Of a stretch of 64,000 nucleotides of DNA, positions 19,152 through 26,427 are shown one piece after another. The number at the start of each line of letters is the position of its first letter. Positions within the stretch are counted from its first letter, which is position 1. The notes under the pieces were generated by a model. That model made no database searches. It was given only the letters and a program-made list of their open reading frames with translations, and was not told the origin of the DNA. Source of the stretch: Roseovarius sp. MMSF_3281 (GTDB taxonomy: Bacteria; Pseudomonadota; Alphaproteobacteria; Rhodobacterales; Rhodobacteraceae); NCBI RefSeq assembly GCF_030733685.1, contig NZ_JASHIM010000004.1, forward strand, positions 1-64,000, read 5' to 3'. The position numbers and the translations under genes were made by a program.

Positions 19152-19168
19152 TGTAATTTGGTGTTACA
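19152..19168. promoter_or_regulatory. Probable LysR-type operator
   Basis: TGTAATTTGGTGTTACA is a perfect inverted repeat with 5-base arms and fits the LysR T-N11-A pattern. It lies between the divergent lysR gene and the small gene at 18913-19068, touching the lysR start, which fits autorepression. Confidence 0.55.
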
Positions 19169-19169
19169 C

Positions 19170-20069
19170 ATGGATTGGCTATCACTTCCGCCGCTCACGG
19201 CTCTCAGGGCGTTCGCGGCCTTGGCAGAAACCGGATCGGCCAGTGCGGCGGGGGCCGCGCTGAATGTCAGTCACGCGGCGATCAGCCAGCAAATCAAAAC
19301 GCTGGAAGGGCACATGGGCCTGACCTTGGCGGACCGGACGGGGCGAAGCCTGACCCTGACGCCCGAGGGCCGGCAACTGTCCGAGGCGCTGACCACCGGC
19401 TTTGGCGGCATTGCCCGCACCATCGATGCTCTGACCGGGGCCGATGCGGGCCGCGCGTTGCAAATCTCCACCACGCCCAGTTTCGCGGCCCATTGGCTGA
19501 TGCCGCGGCTGGCAACCTTTCGTCAGGCGCACCCCGAGGCCGATCTCATGCTATCGCCCACGCCGCAGGTGGTGATCCTCGAACCCGGCGGGATCGACAT
19601 TGCCATCCGCTACGGCAACGGCGATTGGCCGGGACTGGATGCGCATTTGCTGTTTGCCTCGCCCTTGGTGACGGTGGCGGCCCCGGAACTGGTGAAAGAT
19701 AGCGAAATCACCCAGCCCGCCGATTTGACCGGCCTGCCATGGTTGCAGGAGTTCGGCACCACCGAGGCCAGCGACTGGTTGCGTCAACGCGGCGTGACCA
19801 CTGACCGCGAGGGCGGTTTGACCCAGGTGCCGGGCAACCTTTTGCTGGACGGGTTGCGCAATGGCTACGGCGTGGCGGTGACGGTGTTTGAATGGGTGCG
19901 ACATGACATCGCCGCTGGGCGATTGATCGAATTGTTCCGTGACGAAGAAATCGCGGGCTATTACATCGTGTCGCGCAAAGGCCCTTTGCGTCCTAGGGCA
20001 AAAGCCTTTGCCGCATGGCTTAGGCGCGAGGCGCGAAATGCCGCGCGCTGTTTGCCTGAAAAAGAATAG
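19170..20069 (+). CDS. LysR-family transcriptional regulator (GcvA-like)
   Basis: A 299-residue LysR protein. The N-terminal winged helix reads LPPLTALRAFAALAETGSAS..LNVSHAAISQQIKTLE, the form seen in the GcvA/AmpR branch, followed by a periplasmic-binding-like effector domain. ATG at 19170 is taken as the start because the conserved N-terminus begins there; a TTG at 19146 would run through the operator. It lies between ccoNOQP and ccoGHIS, an insertion into a block that is often contiguous in relatives. The effector is unknown. Confidence 0.88.
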   Translation: MDWLSLPPLTALRAFAALAETGSASAAGAALNVSHAAISQQIKTLEGHMGLTLADRTGRSLTLTPEGRQLSEALTTGFGGIARTIDALTGADAGRALQISTTPSFAAHWLMPRLATFRQAHPEADLMLSPTPQVVILEPGGIDIAIRYGNGDWPGLDAHLLFASPLVTVAAPELVKDSEITQPADLTGLPWLQEFGTTEASDWLRQRGVTTDREGGLTQVPGNLLLDGLRNGYGVAVTVFEWVRHDIAAGRLIELFRDEEIAGYYIVSRKGPLRPRAKAFAAWLRREARNAARCLPEKE

Positions 20070-20088
20070 ATCACTTTCAGAGTCAGAA

Positions 20089-20102
20089 TTGACCCAAATC
20101 AA
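20089..20102. promoter_or_regulatory. FNR box upstream of ccoG
   Basis: TTGACCCAAATCAA matches the FNR consensus with one mismatch (TTGAC). It lies 64 bases before the ccoG start and after the lysR stop, so ccoGHIS has its own oxygen-responsive promoter. Confidence 0.78.
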
Positions 20103-20166
20103 GGCTGGCCCGCCTCACGCCTGAGACAAGACCCTGGAACAAGAACGCGAACACCGGAGTGATTCC

Positions 20167-21606
20167 GTGGCCGATACCCAACCCGACAGCCCTCCCAGCC
20201 TCTACGCTGCCCGTGAACCCATATTTCCCAAGAAGGTCTACGGCAAGTTCCGTAACCTCAAGTGGATCATCATGGCGGTGACGCTGGGCATCTATTACCT
20301 GACGCCCTGGATTCGCTGGGACCGCGGGCCAAGCCTGCCGGATCAGGCGGTATTGCTGGACCTGGCCAACCGCCGCTTCTATTTCTTCTGGATCGAGATC
20401 TGGCCGCACGAGTTTTATTTCGTCGCTGGCCTTTTGGTCATGGCGGGGCTGGGCCTGTTTCTCTTTACCTCGGCCCTGGGCCGTGTCTGGTGCGGTTATG
20501 CCTGCCCTCAAACGGTCTGGACCGACCTTTTCATTCTGGTCGAACGCTGGATCGAGGGGGACCGGAACGCCCGCTTGCGCCTGCATCGTCAGAAAAAGCT
20601 GGATGCGCGGAAAATCCGCCTGCGCCTGACAAAGTGGATCACCTGGCTGGTGATCGCTGCGGCCACCGGGGGCGCTTGGGTGTTTTATTTTACCGATGCG
20701 CCGACGCTTCTGGTCGATCTGTTTACCCTCAACGCGCATCCCATCGCCTATACCACCATCGCCGTTCTGACCGGCACGACCTTCTTTTTCGGCGGGTTCG
20801 CCCGCGAACAGATTTGCATCTATGCCTGCCCATGGCCCCGCATCCAGGCCGCCATGATGGACGAGGACACCCTGACCGTCGGCTACCGCGAATGGCGGGG
20901 CGAGCCGCGCAAGAACTCCCCCGAGGTCAAGGCCGGGGCCGAGCAGGGCGACTGCATCGACTGCATGGCCTGCGTCAACGTCTGCCCCGTGGGCATCGAC
21001 ATCCGCGACGGCCAGCAAATGGAGTGCATCACCTGCGCGCTGTGTATCGACGCCTGCGACGATATCATGGCCAAGATCGGCAAGCCGCGCGGCCTCATCG
21101 ACTACATGGCGCTGACCGACGAAGAAAATGAACGCAAGGGCGGAACCCCCAAGCCCGTCATCAAGCACGTCCTGCGCCCGCGGACCATCCTTTATACCTC
21201 GTTGTGGTCGCTGGTGGGGGTCGGACTGCTCTTCGCGCTCTTCATCCGGTCCGATATCGACATGACCGTCGCCCCGGTGCGCAACCCGACCTTCGTGACC
21301 ATGTCGGATGGCTCGATCCGCAACACCTACGAGGTGCGCCTGCGCAACAAGCACGGCGAGGATCGCCCCTTCCAGATCTCGGTCAAGGGCGATGACCCTT
21401 CGATCCGCCTGCAATTGGAAGGGACGCCCTATGCCACGGTTGACGTCCCCGCCGATTCGATCAAACTGCAACGTGTCTACCTGATCGCGCCGCCGTCCTC
21501 GGGGGCCGCCGAGGCGGAACGTACCGAGGTCCGGCTCTGGGTCGAGGATATCACCAACGGCGAACGCGCCTACGAAGATACCTTCTTTAACGGGAGGTCC
21601 AACTGA
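20167..21606 (+). CDS. ccoG: cbb3 oxidase accessory protein CcoG (RdxA/FixG), ferredoxin-like
   Basis: CcoG is an inner-membrane iron-sulfur protein thought to reduce copper for cbb3 oxidase assembly. The 479-residue protein has several spans, the motif GRVWCGYACPQTVWTD, a second CPWPR segment, and two ferredoxin-type cysteine sets (CIDCMACVNVCP and CITCALCIDAC). The C-terminal domain is the periplasmic immunoglobulin-like FixG domain. Start is GTG at 20167 with GGAG upstream. The stop overlaps the ccoH start by one base. Confidence 0.95.
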   Translation: MADTQPDSPPSLYAAREPIFPKKVYGKFRNLKWIIMAVTLGIYYLTPWIRWDRGPSLPDQAVLLDLANRRFYFFWIEIWPHEFYFVAGLLVMAGLGLFLFTSALGRVWCGYACPQTVWTDLFILVERWIEGDRNARLRLHRQKKLDARKIRLRLTKWITWLVIAAATGGAWVFYFTDAPTLLVDLFTLNAHPIAYTTIAVLTGTTFFFGGFAREQICIYACPWPRIQAAMMDEDTLTVGYREWRGEPRKNSPEVKAGAEQGDCIDCMACVNVCPVGIDIRDGQQMECITCALCIDACDDIMAKIGKPRGLIDYMALTDEENERKGGTPKPVIKHVLRPRTILYTSLWSLVGVGLLFALFIRSDIDMTVAPVRNPTFVTMSDGSIRNTYEVRLRNKHGEDRPFQISVKGDDPSIRLQLEGTPYATVDVPADSIKLQRVYLIAPPSSGAAEAERTEVRLWVEDITNGERAYEDTFFNGRSN

Positions 21607-22061
21607 TGACCGAACGCAAACTCACCGGTAAACACGTGCTCTTTGGCTTCGTCGGCGCCTTCACCGTGATCATCGGTGTCAATCTTGTGCTGGCCTACTC
21701 GGCGATCAAAACCTTCCCGGGACTCGAGGTTAAAAACTCTTATGTCGCCAGCCAGACGTTCAACGATCGCAAGGCCGCGCAAGAGGCCCTTGGCTGGGAT
21801 ATCAGCGCGCACCACAAGGCGGGTATCCTGAGGCTGGCCATCACCGACCCCCAAGGCACCCCCGTTGAGGTGGCCAACCTCAAGGCCACCGTCGGCCGCG
21901 CGACCCACGTGAAGGATGATGTCACCCCCGATTTCCGCTTTGACGGCTCGGCCTATGTCGCGCCGGTGGAACTGGGAGATGGCAACTGGAACATCCGCAT
22001 GATCGCACTGGCCGATGACGGGACCGAGTTCAAACAACGGGTCGTGCTGATCAAGGACTGA
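21606..22061 (+). CDS. ccoH: cbb3 oxidase assembly protein CcoH (FixH)
   Basis: A 151-residue protein with one N-terminal span (HVLFGFVGAFTVIIGVNLVLAYSAI) and a periplasmic FixH domain (SYVASQTFNDRKAAQEALGW). It is needed for cbb3 assembly and is thought to act with CcoI. It overlaps ccoG by one base and ends five bases before the ccoI start. Confidence 0.94.
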   Translation: MTERKLTGKHVLFGFVGAFTVIIGVNLVLAYSAIKTFPGLEVKNSYVASQTFNDRKAAQEALGWDISAHHKAGILRLAITDPQGTPVEVANLKATVGRATHVKDDVTPDFRFDGSAYVAPVELGDGNWNIRMIALADDGTEFKQRVVLIKD

Positions 22062-22065
22062 TGCG

Positions 22066-24252
22066 ATGACCGCCACCATGCGCCCCAATCATTCGGCTTG
22101 CCCGGCCTGCGCCGCCGCCCCGGCGGCGGAAGCGCTGGCCCAGGTGGACCGCACCCCGGCCCAGATCGCCCTGTCCCTGCCGGGCATCCATTGTTCGGCC
22201 TGTATCACCAAGATCGAAAAGGCGCTGAACGCGCACCCGGGCGTGACATCGGCGCGCGTCAACCTGACCCTCAAACGCGCCAGCATCGAGGCCGAACCGG
22301 ATGTCACCGCGCAAGAGATGAAGCACCTGGTCGAGGGGCTGGGCTACGAGGCGCATGAACTGGACGCCGGCACCCTCAATGCCACGGCGACCGACCGCGC
22401 CGGGCGTGACCTGCTGATGCGGCTCGCGGTGGCGGGCTTTGCCTCGATGAACGTGATGCTGCTGTCGGTCTCGGTCTGGTCCGGGGCGGCGGACGCGACC
22501 CGCGATTTGTTCCACTGGATTTCGGCGGCCATTGCCCTGCCGACCATCGCCTTTTCCGGGCAGCCGTTTTTCCGTAGCGCATGGGCGGCGCTCTCGAACC
22601 GGCAGCTCAACATGGATGTGCCGATCACGCTGGCGATCCTTCTGGCGATCATCACCTCGCTTTGGGAAACCTCGTTGTCGGGCAAACACGCCTATTTCGA
22701 TGCGGCGCTTGCGCTGACCTTCTTCCTTTTGGCGGGCCGCTATCTGGACCACCGCACGCGGGCGATTGCCCGCTCGGCGGCCGAGGAACTGACCGCGCTG
22801 GAAGTGCCGCGCGCCACGCGGATTGCCTCCGATGGCGCTGAAGAAGTGGTGAACGTCGCGGACCTGGCCGTGGGGGATTTGATCCTCGTGCGCCCCGGCG
22901 CGCGTATGCCGGTGGATGGCTCGATCACCCAAGGCACGTCCGAGTTGGACCGCTCGCTTCTGACAGGCGAAACCGTGCCGGTCTTTGCCGAAGTGGGGCA
23001 GGGGGTTTCGGCGGGGGAGGTCAACCTGACCGGGCCGCTGACCATCCGCGCGACGGCAGTGGGGCAGGATACTTCGCTGCATCAAATGGCCGATCTGGTG
23101 GCCATCGCGGAATCCGGGCGCTCGCGCTATACTTCGCTGGCCGACAAGGCGGCGAAGCTTTATGCGCCGGGGGTGCATATCCTCTCGGCTTTGGCCTTCG
23201 TAGGTTGGTTTCTCTACACGTTCGACCTGCGCACGGCGCTCAATATCGCGGCTGCTGTCTTGATCATCACTTGCCCCTGTGCGCTGGGCCTTGCGGTGCC
23301 GGCGGTGACAACCGCCGCTTCGGGGCGGTTGTTCCGGCGGGGGATGCTGATCAAACATGAAACCGCGCTGGAGCGTTTGGCACAGGTTGATACCGTGGTA
23401 TTCGACAAAACTGGCACGCTCACGGCTGGCACGCCTGAACTGACCAACCTCGCCGATTTGCCGCGCCGAGACGTGGAACTGGCGCTGGCGCTGGCCGAAG
23501 GCTCGTCTCATCCGCTGGCGCAGGCCATCACCCGCGCCGCGCGCGAGGCGGGTTTTGCCCCGGCGCAAGTGACCGATGTGACCGAGGTGCCGGGCTATGG
23601 CACCAAGGGGATGCTGAACGGCCAAGACGTTCGCCTTGGTCGGGCCAGTTGGACCGGGGCAGAGGGCCGCGCGGAAACCGCGACCTTCCTGCAACGGGGG
23701 CAGGCCGCGCCGCTTGCCTTCACGTTCACCGACCGTTTGCGCGACGGGGCCGAGGAGGCTGTGACCGAACTGCTGGACAGCGGTAAAGAGGTTTACCTCA
23801 TGTCGGGCGACACGACCCCCGCCGTCGAGGCCTTGGCGAACCGTCTTGGCATCAGCCGTTGGATGGCCGAAGCCCTGCCCGCCGACAAGGCGGGCCGCGT
23901 TCAGGCGATGATGGACGAGGGCAAGCATGTTCTGATGGTGGGCGATGGCCTCAATGACACCGCCGCGCTGGCCGCAGCGCATGTCTCGATCTCGCCAGCC
24001 ACGGCGCTGGATGCGGCGCGGGTGGCCTCGGACATCGTGCTCTTGGGCGGGGATATTTCGCCGATTGCAGCCGCCTGCGACACGGCCCGCGCCGCAACCC
24101 GGCGCATCCGCGAAAACTTTCGCATCGCCACGGTTTACAACGTGATCGCCGTGCCGCTGGCGGTGGCGGGGCTCTGCTCGCCTTTGATCGCGGCCTTGGC
24201 CATGTCGGCCAGTTCGATTACCGTGTCGCTCAACGCCCTGCGCCTGAGGTGA
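22066..24252 (+). CDS. ccoI: Cu+-exporting P1B-type ATPase CcoI (FixI)
   Basis: CcoI moves copper across the inner membrane for assembly of the CcoN heme-copper centre. The 728-residue protein has an N-terminal cysteine motif (CPAC), a heavy-metal-associated domain with CSAC, the membrane CPC motif in ITCPCALGLAVP, the phosphorylation site DKTGT, and the hinge GDGLNDTAAL. Length and context separate it from general CopA pumps. Confidence 0.95.
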   Translation: MTATMRPNHSACPACAAAPAAEALAQVDRTPAQIALSLPGIHCSACITKIEKALNAHPGVTSARVNLTLKRASIEAEPDVTAQEMKHLVEGLGYEAHELDAGTLNATATDRAGRDLLMRLAVAGFASMNVMLLSVSVWSGAADATRDLFHWISAAIALPTIAFSGQPFFRSAWAALSNRQLNMDVPITLAILLAIITSLWETSLSGKHAYFDAALALTFFLLAGRYLDHRTRAIARSAAEELTALEVPRATRIASDGAEEVVNVADLAVGDLILVRPGARMPVDGSITQGTSELDRSLLTGETVPVFAEVGQGVSAGEVNLTGPLTIRATAVGQDTSLHQMADLVAIAESGRSRYTSLADKAAKLYAPGVHILSALAFVGWFLYTFDLRTALNIAAAVLIITCPCALGLAVPAVTTAASGRLFRRGMLIKHETALERLAQVDTVVFDKTGTLTAGTPELTNLADLPRRDVELALALAEGSSHPLAQAITRAAREAGFAPAQVTDVTEVPGYGTKGMLNGQDVRLGRASWTGAEGRAETATFLQRGQAAPLAFTFTDRLRDGAEEAVTELLDSGKEVYLMSGDTTPAVEALANRLGISRWMAEALPADKAGRVQAMMDEGKHVLMVGDGLNDTAALAAAHVSISPATALDAARVASDIVLLGGDISPIAAACDTARAATRRIRENFRIATVYNVIAVPLAVAGLCSPLIAALAMSASSITVSLNALRLR

Positions 24253-24256
24253 CCCG

Positions 24257-24415
24257 ATGACCATTCTCGCCTATCTCATTCCGATCTCGCTGTTTCTGGG
24301 GGGCTTGGGGTTGGTGTTCTTCGTCTACACCGTGAAGTCGAACCAATACGACGATCCCGAAGGCGATGCGCGCCGTATTCTAAGCGACGAATACGACGAT
24401 CACCCCAAGCGCTGA
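24257..24415 (+). CDS. ccoS: cbb3 oxidase maturation protein CcoS
   Basis: A 52-residue protein with one membrane span (LIPISLFLGGLGLVFFVYTV) followed by KSNQYDDPEGDARRILSDE, the hallmark of CcoS. It is needed for cofactor insertion into cbb3 oxidase. It begins 4 bases after the ccoI stop and closes the ccoGHIS operon. Confidence 0.95.
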   Translation: MTILAYLIPISLFLGGLGLVFFVYTVKSNQYDDPEGDARRILSDEYDDHPKR

Positions 24416-24432
24416 TTGGTTCGAATGTACAA

Positions 24433-24667
24433 GGGGGCTTTGCCCCCTCGGCCTGCGGCCTCACCCCTAGGATACTTGGAAAAAGAAGAACAAGGGTTTG
24501 TTAACCTTGGCGTGCCATGCTGTGAGGGCGGTACAGGCGGGGACGCCGATGACCGCAAAAGGAGAAAGCCGGTTCGCCGGTCGGGCGCGGGGGGCAAACG
24601 CCCCTGCGCCTTCTTCTTTTTGAAAGTATCCCGGGGAGTCGCCCGCAGGGCGACGGGGCAGAGCCCC
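24433..24667. repeat. Composite inverted-arm repeat element, copy 1
   Basis: A left arm (GGGGGC-TTT-GCCCCC, then GGCC-TGC-GGCC, then a tail GGATACTTGGAAAAAGAAGA, about 24433-24491) and a right arm in reverse orientation (24611-24667, with hairpins GTCGCCC-GCA-GGGCGAC and GGGGC-AGA-GCCCC) flank a core of about 120 bases. The core contains GGTACAGGC, GCCGATGACCG and AAAGGAGAAAGCC, also found in the element at 45.6 kb. It fills the gap between the ccoS and dacA stops and reaches to within 3 bases of the dacA stop codon. Confidence 0.75.
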
Positions 24668-24669
24668 AA

Positions 24670-26112
24670 TCAGGCGCCGCCGCCGGGTTCGATCATGAAG
24701 CATGTCACCTGCTTGGCCTGCAGGCGGCGGCAGGCAAGATCGGCGGTTTCACGGGTCAGTCCCATGAAATTCGCGTCGAATCCCGCGCGCCGTTTGACCA
24801 CCTTGCGCAGCGATCCGTCCAGTGTGCTCATCTCGTTCAGCGCCGTTTTCAACAGCACTTTGCGCGCCTTGTATTGGCTGGGGTAGCGGCCCACGTTGAT
24901 GCCCCAATTCCGCCCGCCGGACGTGGAGAGACGGGTGACGACCTCCTGCACCGGGTCCTCGGCGGGTTGTTGGACGCTGGCCAGAACTAGATCCTCGGGG
25001 CGCGCCTCGGGCTTGACCTTTGGCAATACGGTGGCCCCGGCCTCGCGGGGTTGCTCAACGGCGGCGGCCAAATCGACGGCCTGCGCGGCCTTGATGGCCG
25101 CTTCGATGTCATCCTTGGCGGCGATCGCCACGGGGGCGGTCTCCGGCATCGGGCGGACCTGTGGGCGCAGGCTTTTCTTGACGGCTGCGGCGGCGACAAG
25201 GCGAACCTTCTTGCCGAAACCGCCGGGCGTGCCGCCGCCCACCTTGCCCATGTAGGCCGGGCGGCGCGGCTTGTGCACCGCCACGCGGCTTGGCGCCCGG
25301 CGAAAGCCGAGGTCCAGAAGTTCGGCCACCTTGGCGTTGCGGGTCGCGGTCGAGCGCCCGCCGAACACCGTGGCGATAATCCGTTCGCCGCCGCGTTCGG
25401 CGCTGGCCGTCAGGTTGAAGCCGGCGGCGCGGGTATATCCCGTCTTGATCCCGTCCGCCCCGCGATAATTGCGCAAAAGGCGGCGGTTGGTGTGATACAC
25501 CTTCTTGACCCCGGCATTGGCCGAGATCCGCGAAAACAGGTTGTAATAGTCGGGGTAGTCATAAAACACGTGCCGCCCCAGAAGCGTCATGTCGCGGGCG
25601 GTGGACAGGTGGCCACTTTCGGTCAGGCCATGCGCGTTCTTGAAGGTGGTGCGCGTCATGCCCATGGCCTTGGCGGTGCGGTTCATGCGGCGGGCGAACT
25701 TGGCCTCCGAGCCTTCGATCGCTTCGGCAATGGCGGTGGCCGCGTCATTGGCCGATTTGACCGCCGCCGCGCGCAACAAGTACCGAAAGCGGATGGTCTG
25801 CCCCGACCGCAAGCCCAGTTTGCTGGGCGGTTCGCTGGCGGCGTGCTTGGAAATGCGCACCGGCGTATCAAGGCCGATCTCGCCGTTTTCGACCGCTTCG
25901 AAGGCGATGTAAAGCGTCATCATCTTGGTCAGGGAGGCGGGATGTAAGCGGGTATCGGCATTGCGAGAGTGTAAAACCTCGCCGCTGCGCGCGTCCATCA
26001 CCAGTGCTGCATAGGGGGCCGCCGCTGCGCTGAGCGGGACGATGATCAACATCCAGATCGTCGCCAGGGCCACCAAACCCCAGCGGATCGGCTGACTGCT
26101 CCGAGCCTTCAT
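24670..26112 (-). CDS. D-alanyl-D-alanine carboxypeptidase with C-terminal SPOR domain
   Basis: A low-molecular-weight penicillin-binding protein trimming peptidoglycan pentapeptides in the periplasm. An N-terminal signal or anchor (about 13-31) precedes the catalytic motifs SLTK (60-63), SAN (120-122) and KTG (221-223). Residues about 260-400 are an Ala/Pro-rich linker, and the last 75 or so residues form a SPOR-like domain (WGINVGRYPSQYKARKVLLKTAL), which binds denuded glycan at the division site. The 480 residues fit alphaproteobacterial DacA-SPOR fusions. It is convergent with ccoS, with the composite repeat between them. Confidence 0.9.
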   Translation of the reverse strand: MKARSSQPIRWGLVALATIWMLIIVPLSAAAAPYAALVMDARSGEVLHSRNADTRLHPASLTKMMTLYIAFEAVENGEIGLDTPVRISKHAASEPPSKLGLRSGQTIRFRYLLRAAAVKSANDAATAIAEAIEGSEAKFARRMNRTAKAMGMTRTTFKNAHGLTESGHLSTARDMTLLGRHVFYDYPDYYNLFSRISANAGVKKVYHTNRRLLRNYRGADGIKTGYTRAAGFNLTASAERGGERIIATVFGGRSTATRNAKVAELLDLGFRRAPSRVAVHKPRRPAYMGKVGGGTPGGFGKKVRLVAAAAVKKSLRPQVRPMPETAPVAIAAKDDIEAAIKAAQAVDLAAAVEQPREAGATVLPKVKPEARPEDLVLASVQQPAEDPVQEVVTRLSTSGGRNWGINVGRYPSQYKARKVLLKTALNEMSTLDGSLRKVVKRRAGFDANFMGLTRETADLACRRLQAKQVTCFMIEPGGGA

Positions 26113-26427
26113 GGAACTACTCTTTTTCTGCCTCGTTCGCCGCCGGTTATCCGACTGACTTTTAGATTATTAACATTGATCCTAGCACAGGGGCGCAGTC
26201 TTTTAAAGTATTCATTTTGAAGGAATTTATTGGATTTTGAACGACCGGAACCCAACATTTAGTGGCTTGGTGGGCATCGTCCGCTAAACTGTCGATTGTG
26301 GCGAGGATGTGGCGCTCGTCACCACCTTGCCCAAGGCTTCCCCGGCGTGTTCCGCGGACTGTCGTCTAATTTTCAAAAACCACCACTAAGACCCCGGCGA
26401 AACACCCAAGCGACCAAAGGGGGCGAT
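26113..26427. other. Intergenic region between divergent dacA and the heptaheme cytochrome gene
   Basis: About 315 bases with no gene I can support. The part next to dacA (26160-26250) is AT-rich and probably holds its promoter. No FNR box or other recognisable operator is seen. An open frame running into the cytochrome gene from 26296 has no ribosome binding site and would bury the signal peptide. Confidence 0.5.

Noticed and set aside
22051..24264. 737-codon open frame opposite ccoI
   Set aside because: Antisense to a P-type ATPase with all motifs; translation is Arg/Gly/His-rich and shows no domain.
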